This document shows positions 1 through 6,422 of a stretch of DNA of 7,661 bases, in pieces. The stretch comes from Betaproteobacteria bacterium (GTDB taxonomy: Bacteria; Pseudomonadota; Gammaproteobacteria; Burkholderiales; JAHFRG01): positions 1 to 7,661 of the forward strand of contig JAHFRG010000051.1 in the NCBI GenBank assembly GCA_023258935.1. Direction: 5' to 3'. A model generated the notes under the pieces. That model did no database searches. It had not been told where the DNA came from and saw only the letters and a list, made by a program, of their open reading frames with translations. The position numbers and the translations under genes were made by a program. Every line of letters begins with the position of its first letter. The stretch's first letter is position 1.

Positions 1-103
1 CCGGGACCTCCTGGGCATTGGCTGTCTCACTAGATGGCTGGAATGCCGACAAGACGACACCGGTCGCTGCTAGAAAAATAACTGCTGAGCTTATTGATTT
101 CAC
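1..103 (-). CDS. Putative exported protein, N-terminal fragment (cut by window edge)
   Basis: This is the beginning of a gene that runs off the left edge. The start is GTG at 103-101, chosen because an AAAAGGGG Shine-Dalgarno-like stretch (118-111) lies 7 bases upstream and because the reading gives a textbook signal peptide. About 34 residues are visible: a short MKS N-terminus with one lysine, a hydrophobic core (about residues 7-21: AVIFLAATGVVLSAF), then a polar stretch ending in ANA-QE, a likely signal peptidase I site near residue 30. The product is therefore probably periplasmic or secreted. Nothing in the visible part identifies a family. A TATAGT-like -10 lies at 139-134 on the same strand, but no good -35 sits at the right distance, so I do not call a promoter. 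It lies downstream of the HNH gene on the same strand, separated by a hairpin, and is probably a separate transcription unit. Confidence 0.62.
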   Translation of the reverse strand, partial: MKSISSAVIFLAATGVVLSAFQPSSETANAQEVP

Positions 104-300
104 TTGATTGCCCCTTTTCGTGTCGAGGACAACACTATATTAACGCGCAAACCTTACTCCGGGATTACAGCGATGGAAATTATTATTGCAGGAGAAGTGC
201 GCTATAGTGTGCTGCCAAGTCTTGAGACATAAAACCTGTTTTAAAGTGCGTGCTGTTTCCACCAGGTCTGACTGAGCTGACCGCGTCAATCCGAGTTGCT

Positions 301-327
301 GCGCTTGCTGCATCATGCACCAAGCGC
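301..327 (-). terminator. Strong hairpin just after the HNH gene (possible terminator, no U-tract)
   Basis: Arms GCGCTTG (301-307) and CAAGCGC (321-327) are perfect inverted repeats. Inside them, after one C-C mismatch, TGCA (309-312) pairs with TGCA (316-319) around a 3-base loop. This gives an 11-bp stem with one mismatch. On the minus strand it begins 12 bases after the HNH stop codon (TAG, 342-340), where a terminator would be expected. There is no run of T after it on either strand, so it is not a canonical intrinsic terminator. It could protect the 3' end of the HNH mRNA or assist Rho-dependent termination. The structure is seen directly; its role is inferred. Confidence 0.42.
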
Positions 328-339
328 CGTGATTCCGGG

Positions 340-915
340 CTATGCCCTGCCCGACCACAGCCTGCTGTTTTTGGGAACGTGCGCGAGGAGATAATCCATC
401 TGGTCGGCAAGAATATGGCGGTTCGCCAGTATCATGCCTTCATAGCGGTTTGGAGCATAAGGCACGTAGAGGAGTTTCATTCCCGCCTCTTCCGGAGTGC
501 GGTTGGACTTGAGCTCGTTGCAGGTACGGCAGGCCGTCACTACATTGGTCCAGCGGTCTCTGCCACCTCTTGAAGTCGGCGTGACATGGTCTTTGGTGAG
601 GTCATGTGCGTGGTACTGTCCGCCGCAAAACGCGCAAATATGCCGGTCGCGTCTGAACAGTGTATCGCGGTTGAGCCATGGCGCGGACTCGAAATGCGCA
701 GTGTGTACTTTGCCCCGTACCGCGATAATGGGTTTTGGCGCAATTTCCGAACGCCTGCCGGTCAGTCTTGAGATCCCTCCACGGTACACGCACACCGGGT
801 TTCCCAGCGACCAGGTGACCAGGTTACGCGCGTAGTACAGCACCGCCTCTTCCGTGCCTATCCAGCGGCGCGGAAGGCCAGCGACATCGAGTGACAGCAC
901 CAGCGGAGAGCTCAT
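340..915 (-). CDS. HNH endonuclease family protein
   Basis: A 191-residue protein with an HNH nuclease domain at about residues 85-140. The visible motif is C94-x2-C97 (CAFCGG), the DH pair D109-H110 (LTKDHVTPTSRGG), N124, then C129-x2-C132-N133 with KSNRTPEEAGM after it. The four cysteines form a zinc knuckle; H110 is the expected general base, with N124 and a later polar residue completing the beta-beta-alpha-metal fold. Residues 1-84 and 141-191 match no domain I can name; the C-terminal part (PYAPNRYEGMIL, then ADQMDYLLAHVPKNSRL) resembles what I recall of chromosomal HNH proteins in betaproteobacteria. The ATG at 915 is preceded by AGGAA (923-919). There is no partner methylase, terminase or toxin-immunity gene beside it, so the substrate is unknown. 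The catalytic residues look intact. The family call is firm, the biological role is not known. Confidence 0.88.
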   Translation of the reverse strand: MSSPLVLSLDVAGLPRRWIGTEEAVLYYARNLVTWSLGNPVCVYRGGISRLTGRRSEIAPKPIIAVRGKVHTAHFESAPWLNRDTLFRRDRHICAFCGGQYHAHDLTKDHVTPTSRGGRDRWTNVVTACRTCNELKSNRTPEEAGMKLLYVPYAPNRYEGMILANRHILADQMDYLLAHVPKNSRLWSGRA

Positions 916-951
916 TTGTTCCTGTTAACTATTTATCCAAAAAAACATGCA

Positions 952-979
952 AATTTAAAAAGTATCCCACAATACTCAA
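952..979 (-). promoter_or_regulatory. Possible promoter of the HNH gene
   Basis: On the minus strand, TTGAGT (979-974) and TAAATT (957-952) are separated by 16 bases, a weak sigma-70-like pair placed about 37 bases before the HNH start codon. The AT-rich surroundings support a promoter. Short inverted repeats overlap it: AGTAT (961-965)/ATACT (972-976) and AATAC (971-975)/GTATT (986-990). These could be an operator or chance in AT-rich DNA. The match to consensus is modest. Confidence 0.3.
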
Positions 980-1107
980 TAACGCGTATTGCAGCTCCTT
1001 GGCTATTGTAACCCCCGGCCGAAATTTTCGCGAGAGGTATTGTCTAATAATTAGCCACTTAATGATTTGCTAATGGGGGAACATGATGTAGAAATTGTTT
1101 GGGGCGG

Positions 1108-1153
1108 GTGCCAGCAAACTTCACCACGGCCGTGGCTCAGGGCACGCTGGTAC
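1108..1153. repeat. GC-rich dyad downstream of ftsB
   Basis: A perfect 12-base palindrome, CCACGGCCGTGG (1124-1135), sits inside an imperfect outer repeat, GTGCCAGC (1108-1115) against GCTGGTAC (1146-1153), which pairs at 7 of 8 positions. A competing outer pair is GTGCC (1108-1112) with GGCAC (1141-1145). The dyad begins a few bases beyond the ftsB stop (1159-1157). No T-run follows on the minus strand, so it is not a canonical intrinsic terminator, although its place at the end of a four-gene operon fits a transcription-ending or 3'-end-stabilising role. The rest of 916-1156 shows no gene. Confidence 0.3.
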
Positions 1154-1156
1154 GCT

Positions 1157-1444
1157 TCAATTGGCTTTTCGCTTGTCTTCCAGAATCTGGAAAAATATTT
1201 CGTCCTGCTTGATCATGCCGAGTTCCGAGCGAGCTCGCTCCTCAATCGCCTCCAGGCCCTGCTTGAGGTTGCGCACTTCGGCATCCAGCGCAGCGTTCCT
1301 CGTCTGCAACTTCTGGTTGGCCTGGGTTTGCTCATGCAACTGCCGGTCCACTTCCCAAACTCTCGACCAACTGCCCTTGCCCATCCACAACGGGTATTGC
1401 AACGCGGCGATTAGGGCAATCAGAATCAGGGGTACGAGCTTCAT
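1157..1444 (-). CDS. ftsB: Cell division protein FtsB
   Basis: A 95-residue bitopic inner-membrane protein of the FtsB/DivIC family. FtsB forms the FtsQLB complex, which links early divisome assembly to activation of septal peptidoglycan synthesis by FtsWI. A single membrane segment spans about residues 3-20 (VPLILIALIAALQYPLW) with a very short cytoplasmic N-terminus. A heptad-rich periplasmic coiled coil follows at about residues 30-68. The family signature EERARSELGMIKQDEIFFQ lies at about 68-86. Length is close to the usual 90-105 residues. The ATG directly abuts the eno stop (TGAATG) and has no clear ribosome binding site, so it is probably translated by coupling to eno. The eno-ftsB neighbourhood is conserved in many proteobacteria and supports the call. 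It appears to be the last gene of the operon. Confidence 0.95.
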   Translation of the reverse strand: MKLVPLILIALIAALQYPLWMGKGSWSRVWEVDRQLHEQTQANQKLQTRNAALDAEVRNLKQGLEAIEERARSELGMIKQDEIFFQILEDKRKAN

Positions 1445-2728
1445 TCAGCGCAACTGGTAAAAGGCGTTGCGGCCGGCATAAGCTGCCGTATCGCCCAAGT
1501 CCTCCTCGATCCGCAGCAACTGGTTGTACTTGGCCAAGCGGTCGGAACGTGACAGCGAGCCTGTTTTAATCTGCATGGCATTGGTGGCAACCGCGATATC
1601 CGCGATTGTGGTGTCTTCGGTCTCGCCGGAACGATGTGAAATCACCACGGTATAGCCGGAATGTTTAGCGAGCTCGATGGCGGCAAAGGTTTCGCTGAGC
1701 GTGCCGATCTGATTGATCTTGATGAGCACCGAATTGGCGATTTCCTGTTTGATGCCTTCGGCGAGGATTTTGGTGTTGGTGACAAAAATATCGTCGCCCA
1801 CCAGCTGCACGGAATTACTTAAACGCCGGGTCAACGTCTTCCAGCCTTCCCAATCGGTTTCCGCCATGCCGTCTTCGATGCTGAGGATCGGATACTTGGT
1901 CACCCAGGCGGCCAAATAATCACTGAATTGCTTGGAATTGAGGCTCATGCCTTCAGCGGCGAGTTCATATTTGCCGCCTTTAAAAAATTCCGAACTTGCG
2001 CAGTCCAAGCCGATCGCCACGTCGTCTCCTGGTTTATAGCCCGCCTTTTCTATCGCCTGCATGATCAATTGCAGCGCCGCCTCGTTGTTTTCAAGGTTGG
2101 GCGCAAAGCCGCCTTCGTCGCCGACAGTGGTGGGCATGCCTTTTTCGTCTATCAACTTTTTCAGCGTGTGGAACACTTCGACGCCATAGCGCAGCGCTTC
2201 GCGGAAGCTTTTGGCGCCCAGAGGGATCAGCATGAATTCCTGCATGTCAATATTGTTATTGGCATGCGCACCGCCGTTGATCACGTTCATCAACGGCACC
2301 GGCATGTGCATCTGCCCCGAGCCGCCGAAGTAACGGTACAGCGGCAAACCGGATTCTTCCGCCGCGGACTTGGCCACCGCCACGGAAACCGCCAAAATGG
2401 CATTCGCCCCCAAGCGTGACTTGTTTTCGGTGCCATCGAGATCAATCAAGGTGCGATCAATAAATCTTTGCTCGACCGCGTCCAGCCCGATAATCGCTTC
2501 GCAAATTTCAGTGTTGATGTTTTCCACCGCTTTGAGCACGCCCTTGCCGAAATAGCGCTGCTTGTCGCCATCGCGCAATTCAAGTGCCTCTTTCTTTCCG
2601 GTGGAAGCGCCCGACGGCACGGCAGCGCGTCCCAGTACCCCTGATTCCAGCAAGACATCCGCTTCAACTGTCGGATTTCCTCGCGAGTCCAGAATCTCAC
2701 GCGCAACTACATCTACGATGGCACTCAT
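1445..2728 (-). CDS. eno: Enolase (phosphopyruvate hydratase)
   Basis: A 427-residue cytoplasmic glycolytic enzyme interconverting 2-phosphoglycerate and phosphoenolpyruvate; in many bacteria it is also part of the RNA degradosome. Length matches the family (about 430). The N-terminal domain carries the mobile loop SGASTG (39-44). The barrel domain shows H155 (GGAHANN), E164 and catalytic E205 (GDEGGFAP). Mg ligands are D242, E285 (SIEDGM) and D312 (GDD). Catalytic K337 lies in LIKINQIGTL, H365 in SHRSGETEDT, and K388 in QIKTGS. All match the E. coli positions with an offset of 4-5, so the enzyme should be active. The ATG at 2728 follows an AAAAAAGG ribosome binding site inside the end of kdsA. 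The gap to kdsA is 2 bases and the stop abuts ftsB. Its product PEP is a substrate of KdsA encoded just upstream. Confidence 0.98.
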   Translation of the reverse strand: MSAIVDVVAREILDSRGNPTVEADVLLESGVLGRAAVPSGASTGKKEALELRDGDKQRYFGKGVLKAVENINTEICEAIIGLDAVEQRFIDRTLIDLDGTENKSRLGANAILAVSVAVAKSAAEESGLPLYRYFGGSGQMHMPVPLMNVINGGAHANNNIDMQEFMLIPLGAKSFREALRYGVEVFHTLKKLIDEKGMPTTVGDEGGFAPNLENNEAALQLIMQAIEKAGYKPGDDVAIGLDCASSEFFKGGKYELAAEGMSLNSKQFSDYLAAWVTKYPILSIEDGMAETDWEGWKTLTRRLSNSVQLVGDDIFVTNTKILAEGIKQEIANSVLIKINQIGTLSETFAAIELAKHSGYTVVISHRSGETEDTTIADIAVATNAMQIKTGSLSRSDRLAKYNQLLRIEEDLGDTAAYAGRNAFYQLR

Positions 2729-2730
2729 GA

Positions 2731-3600
2731 TTAACCTTTTTTTACCCTTTTAATCTGCTTTTCCTGGACAGACTGCTCAGCAAAACCATGTTGTTTCACC
2801 AACTCATCCAGCGCTTTCAAGGTTTCCAACAGCTCACGCATACGTTTGAGTGGCCAGGAGTTGGGACCGTCCGATAAGGCCTTCTCGGGGTCAGGATGGG
2901 TCTCCATGAATATCCCTGAAATGCCGCTTGCCACCGCTGCCCGCGCCAGCAGCGGCACAAACTCGCGCTGACCACCGCTTTTACTGCCCTGACCTCCGGG
3001 CAGCTGCACCGAATGCGTGGCATCGAATACCACCGGGCAACCGGTCTCGCGCATCACCATCAGCGAGCGCATGTCGGAAACCAGGTTATTGTAGCCAAAC
3101 GACACGCCGCGTTCGCACACCATGATGTTGTCCCTGCCGCTCGCTTCGCGGGCTTTCTCAACCACGTTTTTCATCTCTGATGGTGCGAGAAATTGGCCTT
3201 TCTTAATGTTCACCGGCTTACCTGCGCTAGCCACGGCCTGAATGAAATCAGTCTGGCGGCACAGGAACGCCGGGGTTTGTAGCACGTCCACCACCGTCGC
3301 CACCCGTTGCACATCGGCGACTTCATGAACATCGGTTAGTACCGGAACGTTAATCTGGGATTTTACCTCATGTAATATCTCAAGACCTTTATCCATCCCC
3401 ATGCCTCTAAAGGATTTACCAGATGTTCGATTTGCCTTGTCATAAGAGGATTTGAAAATCAAGGAAAGCCCAAGCTCATGGCAGATCTCCTTGAGTGCAC
3501 CCGCTGTATCAAGAGCCAGTTGACGCGATTCGATGACACAGGGGCCGGCTATCAAAAACAAAGGGTGTTCGAGTCCGGCGTTAAAGCCGCACAGTTTCAT
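2731..3600 (-). CDS. kdsA: 3-deoxy-8-phosphooctulonate synthase (KDO-8-P synthase), apparently metal-dependent class
   Basis: Condenses phosphoenolpyruvate with D-arabinose 5-phosphate to KDO-8-phosphate, the committed step to the KDO of lipopolysaccharide; cytoplasmic, TIM-barrel fold. It has 289 residues with the start at 3600 (MKLCGFNAG), the usual family N-terminus; an ATG 12 codons upstream lies inside pyrG and is unlikely. Motifs in order: LIAGPCVIES (16-25), SSYDKANRTSGKSFRG (51-66), TDVHE (89-93), AFLCRQTD (111-118), NIKKGQFLAP (131-140), DATHSVQLPGG (193-203), METHPDPEKALSDGP (232-246). C21, H196, E233 and D244 occupy the four metal-ligand positions of the Aquifex-type enzyme; the E. 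coli metal-free type has Asn in place of C21. A lysine-rich tail (281-289) looks extra to the fold. ATG overlaps the pyrG stop by 4 bases (ATGA), implying coupled translation. Confidence 0.97.
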   Translation of the reverse strand: MKLCGFNAGLEHPLFLIAGPCVIESRQLALDTAGALKEICHELGLSLIFKSSYDKANRTSGKSFRGMGMDKGLEILHEVKSQINVPVLTDVHEVADVQRVATVVDVLQTPAFLCRQTDFIQAVASAGKPVNIKKGQFLAPSEMKNVVEKAREASGRDNIMVCERGVSFGYNNLVSDMRSLMVMRETGCPVVFDATHSVQLPGGQGSKSGGQREFVPLLARAAVASGISGIFMETHPDPEKALSDGPNSWPLKRMRELLETLKALDELVKQHGFAEQSVQEKQIKRVKKG

Positions 3601-5258
3601 CGAACCACACTCAGCTGTTTGGTGCTTTCTATGCACGCCCCGGAATAACGCAGTGCCGCCTCGACAAAGGCCTTAAACAGTGGGTGGCCTGCTCTGGGAG
3701 TAGACGTGAACTCAGGATGAAACTGGCAGGCGACAAACCAGGGATGATCAGGCAGCTCGATTACTTCGCACAAGTCTTCGCTGGCAGAAATGCCGCTAAT
3801 CCGTAACCCGGCCTGCTCAAGACGCGGCACGAAATGGTTATTGACCTCATAGCGATGACGGTGCCGTTCCACCACTTTCTCCGCGTCATAAATCTGCCGC
3901 GCCAGGGTGCCGCGTTGCAACAGGCATTCCTGGCCACCCAAGCGCATGGTTCCGCCCAGATCGGAGAGAGCGTCGCGTATTTCCACCTTGCCATTACGAT
4001 TGCGCCATTCGCTGATCAGCGCAATTACCGGATATGGCGTTTGGGAATCGAATTCGGTGCTGTGGGCGCCCTCCATTCCCGCCTTATGCCGTGCATATTC
4101 AATCACAGCAAGCTGCAAGCCGAGGCAGATGCCTAAATAAGGCACACCTTTCTCACGGGCGCAGCGTATCGCCTTGATCTTGCCCTCCACTCCACGCTTG
4201 CCAAATCCGCCCGGCACAAGGACTGCGTGCATTTTGTCAAGACAGGCCGTGCCTTGGGTTTCCAGGGTTTCCGAGTCGATATAGTGAATGTTGATTTTGC
4301 TATGGGTATGGATACCGGCATGAACCAGCGCCTCGGAGAGAGATTTGTACGACTCGGTCAAGTCCACATATTTTCCAACCAGCGCAATATCCACCGTGTA
4401 CAACGGATGCTCCAAGGCGTCTATCAATTTATCCCAAGCGCGCAAATCGGCAGGCGGCGCGCTGACATCAAGTTTTCTGCAAACGATGTCGTCGAGGTGC
4501 TGCCTGTGCAGCATGCCGGGTATTTTGTAGATGCTGTCCACATCCATCGCGGATATCACGGCCTCCACTTCCACGTTGGTAAATAATGCGATTTTCCTGC
4601 GCTCGTCATCAGGCAGCGGCCGGTCAGCGCGGCATAACAGGATGTCGGGCTGAATACCGATTTCTCGCAGTTCCTTCACCGAATGCTGCGTAGGCTTGGT
4701 TTTGATCTCGCCTGCGGAAGCGATATAGGGCACTAAAGTAAGATGAATAAAGCAGGTATTGTGGCGGCCCAGCTTGATGCTCATCTGGCGAATTGCCTCA
4801 AGGAAAGGCAACGACTCGATATCCCCTACCGTGCCTCCGATCTCAACAATGGCGACTGCCGCGCCGTTCGCCCCCTGCTGGATGAAACTCTGAATCTCGT
4901 CGGTTATATGCGGAATTACCTGAACTGTGCCACCAAGATAATCGCCGCGACGTTCCTTCTTAATCACGCTTTCGTAAATCTGGCCCGTGGTGAAATTGTT
5001 GCGCTTGCCCATCTTGGCGTTGACAAAGCGCTCATAATGGCCGAGATCCAGATCGGTTTCCGCACCATCCTCGGTGACGAACACTTCCCCATGCTGGAAC
5101 GGGCTCATGGTTCCCGGATCCACGTTTATATAGGGGTCGAGCTTGAGTAAGGTGACTTTGATGCCGCGGGATTCGAGAATGGCTGCGAGGGAGGCGGCGG
5201 CGATCCCTTTACCCAGGGATGAAACCACGCCGCCAGTTACAAAAATATACTTGGTCAT
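3597..5258 (-). CDS. pyrG: CTP synthase (glutamine-hydrolysing)
   Basis: Converts UTP to CTP using ATP and glutamine, the last step of pyrimidine nucleotide synthesis; cytoplasmic tetramer, in many species able to form filaments. At 553 residues it is slightly longer than E. coli PyrG (545). The N-terminal synthetase domain (about 1-266) opens with KYIFVTGGVVSSLGKG, a P-loop-like ATP site, and contains DLDLGHYERF (69-78), E139 and GGTVGDIESLPF (141-152). The C-terminal class I glutamine amidotransferase domain (about 290-545) has the oxyanion loop PGGFGKRG (349-356), nucleophile C378 in GICLGLQLA, and H514 and E516 in CQFHPEFTSTP. All catalytic residues are present. The ATG at 5258 has no clear Shine-Dalgarno sequence and lies about 20 bases after the predicted transcription start. 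It is the first gene of the operon; its stop overlaps the kdsA start. Confidence 0.98.
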   Translation of the reverse strand: MTKYIFVTGGVVSSLGKGIAAASLAAILESRGIKVTLLKLDPYINVDPGTMSPFQHGEVFVTEDGAETDLDLGHYERFVNAKMGKRNNFTTGQIYESVIKKERRGDYLGGTVQVIPHITDEIQSFIQQGANGAAVAIVEIGGTVGDIESLPFLEAIRQMSIKLGRHNTCFIHLTLVPYIASAGEIKTKPTQHSVKELREIGIQPDILLCRADRPLPDDERRKIALFTNVEVEAVISAMDVDSIYKIPGMLHRQHLDDIVCRKLDVSAPPADLRAWDKLIDALEHPLYTVDIALVGKYVDLTESYKSLSEALVHAGIHTHSKINIHYIDSETLETQGTACLDKMHAVLVPGGFGKRGVEGKIKAIRCAREKGVPYLGICLGLQLAVIEYARHKAGMEGAHSTEFDSQTPYPVIALISEWRNRNGKVEIRDALSDLGGTMRLGGQECLLQRGTLARQIYDAEKVVERHRHRYEVNNHFVPRLEQAGLRISGISASEDLCEVIELPDHPWFVACQFHPEFTSTPRAGHPLFKAFVEAALRYSGACIESTKQLSVVR

Positions 5259-5284
5259 GAAATGGCCAGTAAGTTATGTTTAAT

Positions 5285-5313
5285 ATGATAGCGCAAAAAG
5301 CAACAGGTAACAA
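5285..5313 (-). promoter_or_regulatory. Promoter of the pyrG-kdsA-eno-ftsB operon
   Basis: On the minus strand, TTGTTA (5313-5308, 4 of 6 to the sigma-70 -35) and TATCAT (5290-5285, 5 of 6 to the -10) are separated by exactly 17 bases. The expected start point is near 5278, giving a leader of about 20 bases before the pyrG ATG. It is the best-looking promoter in the window, and no other strong one is evident upstream of kdsA, eno or ftsB. The early transcript carries no G-run of the kind used for CTP-sensed slippage control of pyrG in Gram-positive bacteria. Confidence 0.6.
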
Positions 5314-5351
5314 TTAATCCTGGCGCTCTGAAAGCCAAATCGCGTGGGCTT

Positions 5352-5360
5352 TGTTAGAAT
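5352..5360 (+). promoter_or_regulatory. Extended -10 promoter of the ygfZ operon
   Basis: TGTTAGAAT (5352-5360) matches the extended -10 form TGnTATAAT, with TAGAAT as the hexamer. No good -35 lies at 17 bases, which is tolerated in extended -10 promoters. The predicted start near 5367 leaves about 27 bases of leader before the ygfZ ATG. It is divergent from the pyrG promoter, the two -10 elements lying about 65 bases apart, so a regulator binding between them could affect both. Confidence 0.45.
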
Positions 5361-5393
5361 AGTGTGCTCTCCGTTTGAGTTCCTCTCTTTCTC

Positions 5394-6422
5394 ATGCACG
5401 CAGACTGGCAACAGCATTTACAAATCGCAGGCGCGAGAATTGAAAACCACGTTGTAAGCCATTTTGGCAACCCGCAGGCGGAACTTCACGCCGTCCAAAC
5501 GGGCACTGTACTCTGCGATCTCTCGCATTTAAGTTTGCTGTACTTTTACGGGGAAGACAGCCGTGCTTTTCTGCACAGCCAGCTTTCAAGCGACGTGCAA
5601 AAAGTCTCCATGGCAACAGCGCAATACAGCAGTTACTGCACGCCCAAAGGGCGCGTGCTCGCGAGTTTCCTGCTTTGGCAATCAACCGAAGGCTATTTCG
5701 CCCAGCTTGATGGCGATTTGCGCGAGAGCATTCAAAGTCGGCTCGCAAAATTTGTATTGCGCTCCAAAGTAAAAATCAGCGACGCAAGCGGCACCTACGT
5801 ATCCCTCGGACTCGCTGGAAACAACGCCGAAATGCTGGCGAAAAAGTGCTTTGTCGCCATTCCGCAGTCGGTGCTTGGAGCCACACATGACGAATCAGTA
5901 ACGCTAATCCGCCTATCACCTGATCGCTTTCAAATCATCACCACTGCCGAGCAAGCGCCGGCGTTGTGGGAAAAGCTGAGCCGCAGTGCCACGGCGGTGG
6001 GAAATCAGCGCTGGGACTGGCTCAATATTCGCAACGGTATCCCGGTTATCACGTCGGCGACCCAGGAGCAGTTCGTGCCACAAATGCTCAATATGGAAAT
6101 CATCGGTGCAATCAGCTTCAATAAAGGCTGTTACCCGGGACAGGAAGTTATCGCACGGACACAACACCTGGGGATGCTTAAACGGCGCATGTATCTTGCC
6201 AACATCCGCAGCGAAAACCCCCCACAGCCCGGAGAGGAGCTATTCAGCGGAGATGTGCAAGGTCAGGCAAGCGGTATGATCGTCAATGCCGCAGCTTCGC
6301 CTGAAGGCGGGTATGATGTGCTTGCAGTGATTCAAATTGCCAGCGCCCAAGCTGAAGACGTCCACTGGAAATCACTGAGCGGCCCTGCATTGAAATTGCT
6401 GCCTCTTCCTTATTCCGTGTAA
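5394..6422 (+). CDS. ygfZ: YgfZ-family folate-binding protein (Fe-S cluster maintenance)
   Basis: A 342-residue cytoplasmic protein of the YgfZ/GcvT-like family. In E. coli YgfZ binds tetrahydrofolate and is needed for the activity of several Fe-S enzymes such as MiaB; human IBA57 is a relative. The signature K-G-C-Y-x-G-Q-E is at residues 244-251 (NKGCYPGQE), with conserved C246, followed by ARTQHLGMLKRR. The N-terminal half shows the aminomethyltransferase-like features LCDLSHLSLLYFYGEDSRAFL (about 40-60) and YCTPKGRVLASF (81-92). The length fits the family (about 320-350). The start is the only sensible ATG near the promoter; the leader is pyrimidine-rich and lacks a clear Shine-Dalgarno sequence. 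The stop shares one base with the next start (TAATG). Confidence 0.94.
   Translation: MHADWQQHLQIAGARIENHVVSHFGNPQAELHAVQTGTVLCDLSHLSLLYFYGEDSRAFLHSQLSSDVQKVSMATAQYSSYCTPKGRVLASFLLWQSTEGYFAQLDGDLRESIQSRLAKFVLRSKVKISDASGTYVSLGLAGNNAEMLAKKCFVAIPQSVLGATHDESVTLIRLSPDRFQIITTAEQAPALWEKLSRSATAVGNQRWDWLNIRNGIPVITSATQEQFVPQMLNMEIIGAISFNKGCYPGQEVIARTQHLGMLKRRMYLANIRSENPPQPGEELFSGDVQGQASGMIVNAAASPEGGYDVLAVIQIASAQAEDVHWKSLSGPALKLLPLPYSV

Noticed and set aside
134..162. Sigma-70 promoter for the left-edge exported protein gene
   Set aside because: TATAGT is a fair -10, but the hexamer at the -35 distance (CCGGAG) does not match, so support is too weak to list.
173..232. Tiny plus-strand open frame of 19 codons in the left intergenic stretch
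   Set aside because: There is no convincing ribosome binding site and nothing to distinguish it from chance.
250..835. Plus-strand open frames opposite the HNH gene
   Set aside because: They overlap a clear HNH domain on the minus strand and show no motifs or ribosome binding sites.
1928..2419. Long plus-strand open frame opposite eno (163 codons)
   Set aside because: It is an antisense shadow of enolase; the composition (many His, Arg, Phe, Gln) reflects the complementary strand of conserved codons.
3601..3636. Upstream in-frame ATG for kdsA adding 12 residues
   Set aside because: It lies inside the pyrG coding end, and the added residues are not part of the family N-terminus; the ATG at 3600 with ATGA overlap fits better.
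4743..5150. Long plus-strand open frame opposite pyrG (135 codons)
   Set aside because: It is an antisense shadow of a highly conserved gene, with no recognisable family features.
5259..5284. CTP-sensing slippage or attenuator leader for pyrG as in Gram-positive bacteria
   Set aside because: The predicted early transcript has no run of G or C, and there is no terminator hairpin before the ATG.
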